This document shows positions 13,258 to 24,688 of a DNA stretch of 64,000 nucleotides, piece after piece. The stretch lies in contig CM063112.1 in the NCBI GenBank assembly GCA_031841125.1, forward strand, positions 18,750,603 to 18,814,602, read 5' to 3'. The translations under genes were made by a program, and so were the position numbers. The first letter of the stretch is position 1; every line of letters starts with the position of its first letter. The DNA is from Acanthococcus lagerstroemiae (taxonomy: Eukaryota > Arthropoda > Insecta > Hemiptera > Eriococcidae). Below the pieces are notes generated by a model that searched no databases, had not been told where the DNA came from, and was given only the letters and a program-made list of their open reading frames with translations.

Positions 13258-13266
13258 AGATAAACA
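13258..13266. repeat. Target-site duplication, left copy
   Basis: The nine bases AGATAAACA precede the TIR element and recur right after it at 14876-14884. The paralogous uninterrupted block at 59.3 kb has the sequence only once, which confirms an insertion footprint. Confidence 0.8.
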
Positions 13267-14875
13267 ATAGGGTGGTCCTTATTTATTATTGGTGGAATAT
13301 ATTATTTTGAAATTTCACGACGTAAACACTAAATTGGTTCAGAATAAATGTAAAAATCTCCAGATAATTTGAGTCCAGTCGGAGCAGGGAAATACGTGCT
13401 GCAAGTTCCCTTCCTTTCTTTAAAAAAAAAAAAATATATATATATATACATATGGGTTTTGATTTTATTTTTAACCAAATTTTGATTTTTCTAAGCCAAA
13501 ATGACGCTAAAGATATACGGACACACGTTTTGGATTGGTATTGTTAGTACTCTTTGGCCTCAAATTTGGTTTCAAGCGCTTAGAGTAGATGGCTCCCATG
13601 GGGAGGGGTAGGTAGAGCGTTCAAAATGAGTCCAAAAATGTTTGCTTCTTATCCCCAACATTGCATTTGATTTACAGATTTCTTGAGACGCTGAATCTGT
13701 TTTTGGGGTTCGTGTTTGGTTTTGACCTCTTAGAGGGCCACTAGAGGGCACTGAACCGCTATCATTGGTTTCCCTTCGCAATATTCGGGTTATTTTCTAA
13801 TTTTAATTTCTACCGTGGGACCGTGGGGTGCCATTGCAGAAGCTGAACTTTCGTTTCGGTTATATCTCGAAAAAATGACGAGAAAGGGGATTCAGCCCCC
13901 TAAACTGACATCCCAGATGGTCAAGACCAAAAGCGAACCTTGAAAACGGATTCAATGACCTTAAGAATCTATAAATCGACTACGATTTCGAAAATAGACA
14001 GAAAATAGGGTTCAGGCCACTTTACAGGCACACACGGGGGGAGGGGGGTTGAAACGAAAAACTAACCTTAAAACCAGATTCAGCGATTCAAAAAATATGT
14101 TAGTAGAATCTAATATCAGGGAAAAGGCTCAGAAATTTTTTGATCCATTATGAGTCCTTTTCAGCTCTTTTTCCGCAGGAGCCGTCAACTCAAAACGCTA
14201 CAAACCAATTTTGAGTCAAGGAAAACTGAAATACCAATTCAAAACGTGTATATTTTTAGCGATATTAGAGGCTGAGAAATACAATTTTGCGGAGAAGGTC
14301 AAACTCAATGCCAGGGATGCGAAGAAAACCAGTAGCTGGAAGTCAGAAGCCGGAAGTTTTTGCAATTTTAGGATAATTTTGAGAATCTAGAAGTTGGAAA
14401 CTGAAAGTTTTTCAGCTTCCAATCGACTTCTTACAATATTCTTTTTAATGATTTTCCTACTCAAAGTCGAAAGCTTCCCAAAAAAAACTAATATACCTCT
14501 TCTACTCCACTTTCCTTCACTTTATTTTCCCTCATTTTCTGCTGGGGTGAAAATAAGTAAAAGAAGCTGGAAGCTAAAAGTCAAAAGCCGAAAAAAAGAT
14601 AGGAAGTTAGAAGCTCATATACTGAGGCTGGAAGCTAGAATCTAGATGAGATTTGGAGGCTAGAAGCCGAAAGCGGAAACTGTAGGAAGCTGTATCGTTC
14701 GGCTTCCGCATCCCTGCTCAATGCATTTTCCCACAAGAAGCAGATGGCGCTTACGGCATATGTTCACCTTATCTGATCGAGCTACAAATTTTGAGAAATT
14801 TAATATTATTTTATTGAAACCGATCGGGGGGGGGGGGATTGTACAAATCAGAATGTTCCAAAATAAGGACCACCC
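13267..14875. mobile_element. 1.6-kb TIR element with TSD and visible empty site
   Basis: The element begins ATAGGGTGGTCCTTATTT and ends AAAATAAGGACCACCC, giving near-perfect ~16-bp terminal inverted repeats. It is flanked by AGATAAACA on both sides. The paralogous block at about 59.28-59.32 kb reads straight through this point (GATAAAGATAAACAC), so that site is an empty allele of the repeat. An 8-9-bp duplication with short TIRs is known for hAT, P and Mutator-like elements. No transposase is encoded, so it is non-autonomous. The interior holds a G-run segment and a GAAGCTGGAAG minisatellite. Confidence 0.85.
14330..14705. repeat. Degenerate GAAGCTGGAAG minisatellite inside the TIR element
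   Basis: Words such as GAAGCCGGAAG, GAAGCTGGAAG, GAAGCTAGAA and GAAGCCGAAAG recur many times between about 14330 and 14705, some in reverse orientation (AGCTTCCAATC, CGGCTTCCGCATCC). The region is purine-biased and probably formed by slippage within the element. Confidence 0.6.
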
Positions 14876-15195
14876 AGATAAACACAAAAGAAAAGAGAGA
14901 GTGATCAAACTCGTTTCTAGTTGAAAGGGTATGGTTTTGATCTATTTTCAATGCAAATCATAATTCAAGGATCATTTTTAAATTACCAAAATTGAGATCT
15001 AAAGATCAGAAATATCGTGGATACTACAACACATTGATTCTTAGTTCTGAGTTAGGATTTTTTTTTTCTACAAATTTCGAACGAGGCCTTTCCAGAGCTC
15101 TACTAATAAGAAAGTGATCAATGCAAATCTTCCAAAGCTTCAATATAAATCCCCCGTGCACTAAATTATTATCCAGGGAGTAAAAGTAAACCAAT
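14876..15195. repeat. Right part of dispersed block copy 1
   Basis: The sequence after the TIR element matches 59.3-59.6 kb, for example TTCCAGAGCTCTACTAATAA and the following GATCAATGCAAA and CTTCCAAAGCTTCA words. The first nine bases are the right copy of the AGATAAACA duplication. With 12140-13266 it forms one ~1.4-kb repeat unit split by the insertion. Confidence 0.75.
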
Positions 15196-16680
15196 CACTA
15201 GGGCAGAGGGTGAAAACAATTAAACTTCACACATTTCGAATTGTCTCGAGATTACTCTTTGGAACCGCAATAAGAATTTACGGAATAGGAAGTAAACGAA
15301 GTACACAACCATCGAGGAAACATAATGAATTTGAACTGATTTGGCGAGCACCCTGTATTCGATTATTGACATTCAATTGCCAGATACAACGGAACTAATA
15401 TTCGACCTCGATCGAATTACTGCACCGAGGTCAAATTCGTCGAATCAACGCAAACTGAAAATCTGACAGGTCCCATATAACTGAGTGTGCTGAGCTTATC
15501 TAGTTCTCACAAGTCAGCTTGCTCAAAAGCTCATCCTCAACACAGCTCAACTGATACAGAAGCTCGGCTAGGTACTTTTATAGAAGTGATTTCGAACGAG
15601 CTGCAAAATAGATAGGCGCAATTGGATTTGTCACCTTGACTTGGTTTCAAGAAGCGATAAGTGTGATAGTTTTGCGCCGCGGTGCAATGAGCCATCTAGA
15701 TTTCACATCCTTAACCTTGGGCACGTCTGCGCATTAGTGTGAACGCACCTTCGTACAAAATATAAACAAGTTCGGCTGTGCGGTAACGGAATTACAGAAA
15801 AACAAAACGTACGTGAAATGACGAACCCAGCATGAGCCTCTACACCGGAGACACTACCCTTTCCTTATTGCTCAGACGTACCCTGTTCCCTTCACCTCCC
15901 CGCCTCGACAAATGAAACTGAGAATGCTCGCGACGTGGTCGGTTAATTAGCGCGACAAAGTGACACTTTTCCACTGAGCTAATGAGAACTGCATTCGATT
16001 TAAAGCAGCGGAACGTATGTACGTCAAATTTACCAAGGTTGTTTTGATAGTTTCAGCAGAAGTGGTGTTAAGAATGGTGGGGGGGGGGTATTACGGGGCA
16101 TAATCTCCTCCCTCCAAATTTTCTGAAGCCCCACAGAATTCAGTTCCTTTCAATGTCTCCTACTTCTGGAAAGAAAGCATCCTGGGGCTTCACTCCTTTA
16201 GAACTCGATTCCGTCTGTGAAGTTGATTAGGTCCACTTCTGAGATGAAAATGATATTTCCTTAAAACCTGAGCAATTATTTCAGAAGTATACAACCTCGA
16301 ACACTGGTGCCCCATCACTGCAGCCATTTTCATAGTATTCAGCCCGCTGGTGAAATCAGACAGGGAATGAAAAGACTGAGGGAAACTTGCAAATGATGGA
16401 ATTGTGAGTAGGTCTGGCTAAATTGGGTTTTAATAGGGATACACGAGTGGCCGAAATTTCAGCGTACAGGGACATTCATTTTCCAGAGGAATGAACTTTT
16501 ATAACTGCAATTAGATCGTCTTATCGCTGTAAAGACTCATTAATACCATATGCAAGACTCATGTTGATTCTGGTATGGCAGATTAAAACCCATTTGCGAT
16601 TCGTTCAAAACTCGGGTCAGTGTTCTGCAGGAAAGTTTTCAGAGTCAACTTGAAATACTAGTTAAGATTAATGTTATCTA
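15196..16680. other. Unassigned DNA
   Basis: No recognisable gene or repeat. Base composition is closer to balanced between 15.4 and 16.0 kb. A G run occurs at about 16080. Short open frames lack any domain signature. Confidence 0.4.
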
Positions 16681-17390
16681 CGTTAATACTCATCGAACCC
16701 ATTAAGGGGGCACTAAGACTCATTCATACGCCTTCGAAACTCATTCACTCATCCACACTTCTGCAGAATGCTTAAGACTCATTCCGACTCCCCCAGGACT
16801 CATTCAGACTCTTACAAGACTAATTCGGTTATTCTTAGGAGCGTATAAGACTCGCTCGACTCTTTAAAAACTGATTCAGCCACTTTTAAAACTCATTCAG
16901 ACTTTTGAAGCTTATTCAGACTTTGCTAAAACTAATTTGGCTGCCTTCAGAGCTCGTCAGATTCACTTGAAACTGATTCAGAACTTTCAAGACTCATTCG
17001 GACCCATTCAGACTCTACTGAACTAATTTCGTTATCCTTCGGAGTTGATACAAGACTCGCCGTACTCTTAAGAAACTGATTCAGTCACATTCAAGATTCA
17101 TTAAGACTCCCTCGAATCGGAGAGTTCATTCAGACTCCGCTAAAGCTTACTTGGCTGCCCTTAAAACTCCTCAGATTTATCGATCTCTTGAAACTGATTC
17201 AAATACTTTCCAGACTCTTCCCGATTCACTAAATCATCAAGACTCAATCACACATTCAGACTCCTTCAGGGTTCGTTTGAACTTATTCAGACTGTTATGT
17301 TTCCTTTGACTACACTTAGAATTTAATGAACTAATCAGATTTTCCTAAAACAGATTCAGGTATTTCCCAGACTCATTTAGACTTCCTTCA

Positions 17391-17935
17391 TGGTTGCCAC
17401 TTCTTTTAAGAATGATTTTCTATGATTTTTCCAAGTTTTCCAGTTCTATCTTTCTATTTTTTTCATGATTTTTTCCTTTCGAGTAGGGAAGGGGTTATGG
17501 ATTTTGGCCCCCACTCATGATCACAATCATAATCATGCCAGGGACGTACCGAAAAGTTATTCTGGGGGGGGGGGTGAAAGTTCCAACTGATTCAACTCAA
17601 AATTCCCAAATATCAAAGAAGAAAAAAAATCCCAATTGCTGAATAAAGAATTTCCTACACGGGGGAAGCTTCCCTCTATCGGCATGTCCTGATGCCAGCA
17701 AGAAAAAAGTACGTAACTCTGATATTTTCTAAATGGGGAAACTTTTCCTTTTTTACGCGTGATTGTTCACTGGCAATAAATTTTGATAGAATATAAGCCG
17801 TAAACCTAGTCTGTCATTTAAATGATCAAAAAATTCCATGATTTGGATGAAAGATCCATAACTTCTCCATGACTTTTCCCCGACCATTCAAATTCCATAA
17901 CTTTTCCAGGTTTCCCAGAAAGTGGCAACCCTGTT
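17391..17935. mobile_element. Miniature TIR element (GGTTGCCACTT), copy 1
   Basis: The left end ATGGTTGCCACTT and the right end AAGTGGCAACCCTG form inverted repeats. The subterminal parts (TTTTCCAAGTTTTCCAG and AACTTTTCCAGGTTTCCC) recall each other as well. It sits inside the minisatellite. Within it, at about 17540-17690, is a segment beginning CAGGGACGTACCGAA and ending ATCGGCATGTCCTG, which is itself an inverted-repeat element. This is therefore a nested insertion. Confidence 0.7.
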
Positions 17936-18530
17936 TTTAGAACTCATTCAGTCTCGGCTAAGTCTCACGTGGCTACCCTTAAGAGTTGGTAAGACTTGTT
18001 AGAATTTTTTAATTGACTCAGCCACTTTTAAAACTCATTCGGACTTCTTAAGCTTATTCTGATTCTGCTAAAACTAATTTAACTGCCTTTAGAACTCAAC
18101 AGACTCATCAGATTCTCTTGAAACTGATTCAGAACTTTCAAGACTCATTCGGACCCATTTGGACTCTGCTGAACTACTTGGGTTACCCTTCGGAGTTGAT
18201 ACAAGACTCACCGTAATCTTAAGAAACTGATTCAGTCACATTCAAGATTCATTCAGGCTCCCTCAAGAATCAGCAGAGTTCATTCAGGCTTCGCTAAAGC
18301 TTACCTGGCTGTCATTAAAACTCCACAAATTTATAAGAACCGCTTGAAACTGATTCAAATACTTTCCAGGCTTTTTCCGATTCACTTAATCATCAAGACT
18401 CAATTACATATTTTGACCCTTTTAGGGTTCGTGTGGACTCATTCAGATTATGTTCCCTTGGACTACACTTTCGGATTTAATGAAACTAATCAGATTTTCC
18501 TAAAAAGCATTCAGGTATTTCCAAGACTTT

Positions 18531-19083
18531 CATGGTTGCCACTTTTTTAAGAATGATTTTCTATGACTTTCCCAAGTTTTCCAGGTCTATTTATCTACTT
18601 TTTCATAACTTTTTCCCTTTCGAGAAGGGAAGGGGTTATGGATTTTGCAAAACTTTTTCCCCTCATGATCCCGATCATAATGCCAGCCAGGGACGTACCG
18701 AAGAGTTTTTCGGGGGGGGGGGGGGGTGAAAGCCTTAACTGATTCAACAACTCAGAATTCCCAAGTGTCAAAGGGAAAAAAAATTCCAACTGCTGAGTGG
18801 AGAATTTCCTACGGGGGAAACTCTCCCTTCCCCCATCGGTATGTCCATGACGCCAGCATAACTCTGATATTTAATTTTTTAAATGGGGAAATTTTTCCTT
18901 TTTTCAGCGTGATTATTTACTGACCATAAATTTTGACAGAATACAAGCCATAAACCTATTGTTTGTCATTCAAAAAATCAAAATTCTATGATTCAGGTGA
19001 AAATTCCGTAACTTCTCTCCATGACTTTCACCGACCATCCGAATTCTATAACTTTTCCAGGTTTACCGGAAAGTGGCAACCCT
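18531..19083. mobile_element. Miniature TIR element (GGTTGCCACTT), copy 2
   Basis: Same structure as the copy 1.14 kb upstream, including the nested CAGGGACGTACCGAA segment at about 18683-18855, here with a longer G run. Because the same nested arrangement lies at the same place in the higher-order unit, this copy most likely arose by tandem duplication of the unit and not by a second transposition. Confidence 0.7.
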
Positions 19084-20555
19084 GTTTTTAGAACTCATTC
19101 AGTCTCGGCTAAGTCTCACGTGGCTACTCTCAAGAGTGGGTAAGACTAGCTAGCCTCTTTACAAATTGACTCAGCCACTTCTAAAAACTCATTCGGACTC
19201 CTTTTGCTAAAACTAATTTGACTGCCTCTAAAACTCATCAGATTCTCTTGAAACTGATTCAGAACTTTCAAGACTCATTCGGACCCATTCAGACACTGCT
19301 GAGCTAATTTGTTTATCCTTCGGAGTTGATACAAGACTCGCCTTACTCTTAAGAAACTGATACAGTCACATTCAAGATTCATTAAGACTCCCTCGAATCG
19401 GAGAGTTCATTCAGACTCCGCTAAAGTTTACTAGGCTGCCCTTCAAACTCATTAGATTTATCAGATCCTCTTGAAATTGATTCAAATACTTTCCAGGCTC
19501 TTTCTGATTCACTCAATCATCAAGACTCAGTCACATACTCGTATTTCAACTCTTTAGGATTCATTTGGATTCATTCAAACTCTGCTGTTTTCTTTGACTG
19601 CGCTTAAGATTTAATGGAATTTCATCAAAGTCTCCTGAAACTGATTCAAGTACCTTTAGAATTCATCAGATTCTCTTGACACTGATGACTCTCAATACTC
19701 ACCCGGACTCATTCAGACTCTGCTGAATTAATTTGATTATTCTTCGGAGTTCATACAAGACTCGCCGTACATATAAAAAATTGATTCAGTCACATTCAAG
19801 ATTCATTCGGGCTCCTTCAGGAATCAGCAGAGTTCATTCAGACTTCGCTAAAACTTATTTGGCTGCCCTTAGGACTTATTAGACTCATCTGATCTTCTTG
19901 AAACTGATTCAAATCATCAAGACTTAATCACAACTTCGACTCTCTTTCAAGGTTCGTCTGGACTCATGCAGATTCTGTTACTATGTTTAAGACCTGAAAA
20001 TCATCGGACTCTCCTGAAACTGATTCAGGTACTTCCAAGACTCACTCAGACTTCTTCAGGACCCATTGAGCCCCGACTAAGACTCATGTGGACACTTTCA
20101 AGAGTGTACAAGATTCGCCAGACTCTTTAAAAACTGATTCAACCGATTTTAAAACTCAGACTCACTAAGGAATCAGTCGAACTCATTCAATTTGTGCTAA
20201 AAATGATTTGGCTACCTTTAGAATTGAATAACCAGATTCTCTTGAAACTAATGAAGGCACTTACAAGACTCATTTGGACTCACTTAAGACTAGGGCTCGT
20301 TTGGACTCATTCAGATTCTATTACACTTCTTTTGATAACGCTTTAGACTTATTAATGAAACTCATCTCTCTTGAAACTGATTCAGGTACTTTCAGGACTC
20401 ATTCACACTATGCTAAGACTGACTTGGTTACTATTTAGAAATTCACTCAGCTACTTTTAGAACTCATTCAAATTCCCTTGCGAATTAGTAAAGCTCATTT
20501 ATTGGTTCTCTTGATACTGAGACATTTCCAAGAATTCGGACTCCCTTGTGAATCA

Positions 20556-20717
20556 TTCAGTAGCATAACCACGATTTTTGCAAGGGGGAGCAAAATTAGT
20601 TAAATAAGAGAAGTATATAGCCGACTTTGGTAATTTTGAAATTTCATTTAAGCTGCTCGTAGTTTTAATAGAAAAAAAAGCTCATGGGGCCGTCCCCCCT
20701 CGCCCCTTAGCTACACC
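20556..20717. mobile_element. Miniature GTAGC/GCTAC element in the minisatellite
   Basis: The left end reads CAGTAGCATAACCACG followed by GGGGG. The right end has CCCCCCTCGCCCCTTAGCTA then CACCACTG, the inverted counterpart. At about 162 bp it clearly interrupts the surrounding GACTCATTCAG repeats, so its limits are well defined. It belongs with the elements at 1.62 and 55.02 kb. Confidence 0.65.
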
Positions 20718-22140
20718 ACTGGGATAATTAAGACGTATTTATCCTTAGGGCTCGTTAGAACTCATTCAGATTCATTTACATCGTCTTTGACTGATCTTAG
20801 AACTAGATGAGACTCATCAGACTCTCTTACAACTTATTCAGGCACTTTCAAAACTCATTCAGATTCCTTTAGGACGCATTCAGACTCTGCTAAGTCTCAT
20901 TTACTTCTAGGAGCTTTACGATTCATCACACTCTCTTGAAACTGATTTAGGTACTTCCACGTCTCTCTCAGACACAGCCTAAGCCGAAGCACAATAAAAT
21001 GATGAATATAATCAACCGCCATTTTTATTCATCGTCATGTAATCGGCTGTTTAAACGGTGCGTTCAAGTTGCTGTTTTCAAATTTGTGTAATGAACTTCT
21101 CCATGTTTTTGAGTCATCAATTTCACAAAACTGTTGGAAAACAATCTAGATTCCATTTCTAATATATTTTTTCACATTCAGCGCCTCGCAGTTAGTTTGT
21201 CATAATTCATAAATTAGCTCGATCACTAAATGACCTTACGTACCTACTGGTTTTTGACAATATGACTGCAAAATTGTGAGTAATATATCATTAGAAACAG
21301 AAGCCAAACTGGTTTTCCAATTTCCAACAATTTCGTGTAACACCTATTCGATTCAAAAACATAGAGAAATAGTTCACAAAATGAATCTAATGACTAGTTT
21401 TACATCCCGTTGAAATGGGCTACCACGTAATCAGAAAAATGGCGGTCAATCATTCATAAACTTATTCGACAACCTTCAGAAATCAGCATACTGATCTAGT
21501 CTCTTGAAATTCATTCGGATGCATTCAAGTCTCATTTTGACTTTCAAAACTAGTTCAGGTTTGTTGATATCATGTTTCAACTTATTCAGAGTCGTTAAAA
21601 TTACCTTAAGGCACACTAGGAGTCTGTTGTGACTTTGTGACTCGTTAAAGTTCGTTGAAAAGCAGCTAGCACCCATTCAGAATCCGCTGAGCCCCTTTAA
21701 AACTCATTCAGACTGTTTTGAAACTCTCTCTGGCTGTGTTAAGACAAGATTCACTGAGTCATTCACACCACGTTAAGATTTATTGGAATGTCTTAAGACT
21801 TTGATATATGACTGATCCAGATGCTGTTGCGACCCGATAAGAGTCATTCACATTCTGCTAGCATCCATTCAGCGTTCCATAGAACTCCTTAAGACTCATG
21901 AGACTCCTTGGCTCTTTCAAACACTTATAACGCTCATACAGAATCAGTAGAAACTCGGTTATGATTCAGTTACACTACGTTCAGATTTCCTAAAATATTT
22001 CAGGGGACTTAAGACTCTGATAAAGGGTATTTAGATTTCAATCCGAAATTAATCAATCTCTGCGATATCTCACTTAGACTAACGCTTTGTTAACACGGAA
22101 TCAGACTTTTTAAAAATTCAGAAAAACTCTGTCAAGACAC

Positions 22141-23830
22141 GTAGACACATGGATCTAGAGAAATATTGGCAGTTGGAGCCTCAGTCGCATCCCTACAATT
22201 CACGTTTTCTCCGAGGAGGGGTGAACGAAAAGTTTCTGATATAAATACACTAGTGTGTGGGTGAGATTGTAACTTCAGGATCCTGTATCTTGTGATTCAG
22301 TGTTTATAAGCGGAGGCGGACAGGGCCCGATTTTTGAAGAAGAAACGTGGCTTCGTCCGTGATTTCCCCGTATTGAGTTTAATTGTGGGTCCAACTGAAC
22401 TCATTACGTAAATTATTGTAAATTAGGTTGTTCACAGAAGGCTTTGACTGGGCTCACTACATGGCAACTGGAAAAACAAATCAAGAGATATAACAGTAAT
22501 CCACAGCGTACGTTCAACAGAAGCGGTAAGTCGATGGTTCATTTCCATTTCCTCTTTTACAAACAAACTGAAAAACAAAGAACACCACGACGATCTCAAG
22601 CTCGCGAGACCGCGACCATCTTACGAACAAAAGGTTGATAACGCTAATTAATGCTGGTCGATTCTTTTCCTCTCCTGTATCTGCAACGTTGCCACATCAA
22701 CGTGCAGGTGAAAATCTAACCTGATTCAGAAATACACAATAAAACGTAGAATGCATGTCACAGGCCGCGTCTTCACTTTCATTGTACGCATTCCTTCCCG
22801 TCCATTAAATGGAATAAAATTGAATTACTGAATCTTAAGTTTATGAAACGAGTGCATAGGAGAAGGAGCCACCCGTAAGCCAAAATTGGGCCACTTTGAC
22901 GATCAAAAACGGCTCTTCAAATTAATTAGAAGACATCACGTCAGTCAGTGTAAAGTGTTTTTGATTGGCATTCCACCCTTCCACTTTCGAGGAATGTCAC
23001 ATATTCAAGTCCCTTATACTCCCTCTGTCCAAAAATGTGACATGCATTGCGGAAAATTTGAGCAATTAAGGCTGAGCCGGGTAGGAAGAAAAATGTAATG
23101 GGACCATTATACTATCTACCATACAGTACAAAATACGCCAACAACCAAAAATAGAGTATCAAGGGGTCACAAGGGCGGGTGGGAAGGGGTTCCAAAAATC
23201 GTGTTTGGAGGAAAACGAAAGGGACCAGATGCTGTTGTGAAACAAATAAAAAATTCTAAAAACTTTGGTATGTTGTGCGATGAGGGAAGACTGAAGAATC
23301 ACGTAGAAGATGGGGGAAAATTTGCTGTTTTCGAATTTCACAGAACTCGTACGTCTAAACTGCAAGCGAGAAGTACAAGAATGTGTGCACAGGCAATTTT
23401 ACTAAAAAGTGAGGTTAAAATCCCGAAATTTTTGAAATACCTATACTCAAGAAATGATCAAAATGCAAATGAAAATAATTATTATGCAGAATGAAAAGTT
23501 ACTTGAACAGTCCCAGCACGTCGCTCTGCCCTTACTATGGTGCCTGTCTCTTCCTCCCTCTTTCTGTCATCTTTTTATTCTTCCTTATCCCCCACCTTTC
23601 CTTCGAAAAGTATTTTTTGTTTTGGTTTTTAAGATACTACTGTCCCTCCCTGTCAATGGGACTTTCGGGCACCTGTTGGGGGGACTCAAATACAAATTTA
23701 AAAATAATAATAATAATAATAATAATGTTATGAAAAACACAAAAAGTACGAATAAATGGGGAATAGAAGTGCATAAAAATAAATGCATACATTCGCATAT
23801 TTGGAGAAAAATAAATGTATACTTAAAAAA
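22141..23830. other. Unassigned DNA with an (AAT)n microsatellite
   Basis: An (AAT)8 array lies at about 23703-23726. Short open frames at 22444-22638, 22886-23098 and 23201-23494 have no recognised domain. The sequence AGCGGTAAGT at about 22523 would fit a splice donor, but no acceptor or coding context supports an exon call. Confidence 0.4.
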
Positions 23831-23965
23831 CTGCTTTCGCTTCGCGAAAGCAGTACCGACTTTTCGGCCTTCGGCCGAAAAGCACTCGGAACTCGCTTCG
23901 CTCGTTCCTCGCAGTAATACCGAAACGTACTCGGAACTCGCTTCGCTCGTTCCTCGCGAAATCGA
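23831..23965. repeat. Cluster of GC-rich hairpins with TTC loops
   Basis: Two perfect hairpins lie side by side. The first, at 23831-23853, has arms CTGCTTTCGC and GCGAAAGCAG. The second, at 23860-23882, has arms CTTTTCGGCC and GGCCGAAAAG. Both have TTC loops. Two further copies of CTCGGAACTCGCTTCGCTCG follow, at about 23886 and 23931, each a weaker hairpin with the same loop. The second stem can be drawn as a C(UUCG)G tetraloop, known to be unusually stable in RNA. The G+C content contrasts sharply with the surrounding DNA. Origin is unknown. Confidence 0.8.
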
Positions 23966-24011
23966 GACACTGTCGACACGTTTTAAGTGGTAGACGTTTT
24001 AGAAAACGCAA

Positions 24012-24587
24012 ATGTCGACAAGGACTAGTGGTATTCGGCCGAAATGTTTAAGGCCATTCACGTTTTAAAAAACGCGACTCTCGACAGAGAATAGTATTAT
24101 AAAAAATATAAAACTACCCGGCTATCAAAATTAGAGTTCGTATAAATTTGAAATCGATACATTCAAGGCGGAAACGTGTAAGACCGAAACATTTGTATAA
24201 TACAACAAAACTACGCGGCTATCAAAATTCGATTTCGTATAAATTAAATCCCAAACAACATCGAGTACATAAGTCGCCTCGCGCTTCTTATGCTGAACTT
24301 AAATTGAGGAAACTCGTGAACGACTCAACCGATTGTTATCAAACTTTCACCAATACAACTTCGAGTACTTCTCTATAATGTACCAAAATTTGGAATCAAA
24401 TGATTCGATAGTTCCTGAGATTTTTGTGCCACAAATTTTGTCCTCAAGGAAAACTCACGAACGGCTCGACCGATTGCCTTCAAAAGCTTATTTTAACAAC
24501 TTCGAGTACTTCTCCATAATATACCAAAATTTGGAATCAATTGATTCAATAGTTTCTGAGATTTTCTTCCCACAAAATTAGGGTGTA
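24012..24587 (+). repeat. Unclassified element with direct repeats and (TA)n tail
   Basis: Two internal direct duplications are visible. A 97-bp unit starts at about 24111 and 24208 (AAACTAC, CGGCTATCAAAATT). A ~139-bp unit starts at about 24306 and 24446 (CTCGTGAACGACTCAACCGA compared with CTCACGAACGGCTCGACCGA). The segment runs into ACAAAATTAGGGTGTACAT and then the TA array. The (AC)GGCTC(A/G)ACCGATT phrase is of a kind I associate with ends of insect repeats, but I cannot assign a class. Confidence 0.5.
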
Positions 24588-24595
24588 CATATATA

Positions 24596-24686
<91 letters not shown>
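24588..24686. repeat. (TA)n microsatellite at left boundary of palindrome
   Basis: About 100 bp of alternating TA with one phase break near 24635. The giant palindrome begins immediately after it. The phase break has no counterpart at the same distance in the right boundary array, so arm identity ends inside the arrays. Confidence 0.95.

Positions 24687-24688
<2 letters not shown>

Larger units (their letters stand above)
16685..22140. repeat. 5.4-kb degenerate minisatellite with higher-order units
   Basis: The whole stretch consists of variants of GACTCATTCAGACTC and AAACTGATTCAG spaced every 20-35 bases. A longer repeated order can be followed by the phrase GGAGTTGATACAAGACTCGC at about 17042, 18201 and 19323, and a variant at 19747. 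The spacings of 1159, 1122 and 424 show higher-order duplication, with the first two intervals enlarged by an embedded ~550-bp element. It is interrupted by other insertions at 17.39-17.94, 18.53-19.08 and 20.56-20.72 kb and by non-repeat DNA at about 20.98-21.45 kb. There is no reading frame across it. The direct, highly degenerate units without conserved spacers do not fit a CRISPR array. Confidence 0.9.

Noticed and set aside
16685..22140. Possible CRISPR-like array
   Set aside because: Repeats are degenerate, have no fixed length or unique spacers, and the DNA is eukaryotic. It is a minisatellite.
22510..22535. AGCGGTAAGT as a splice donor of a host gene
   Set aside because: No partner acceptor or coding exon is visible. 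Isolated donor-like words are frequent by chance.
23017..23045. TACTCCCTCTGTCC, similar to ends of plant Stowaway MITEs
   Set aside because: No inverted partner end is found nearby, and the rest of the window does not look like plant DNA. A chance match is likely.
23454..23993. 179-codon plus-strand open frame, longest in the window
   Set aside because: It runs through an (AAT)n array (Asn repeat) and the hairpin cluster. It looks like chance openness across low-complexity DNA.
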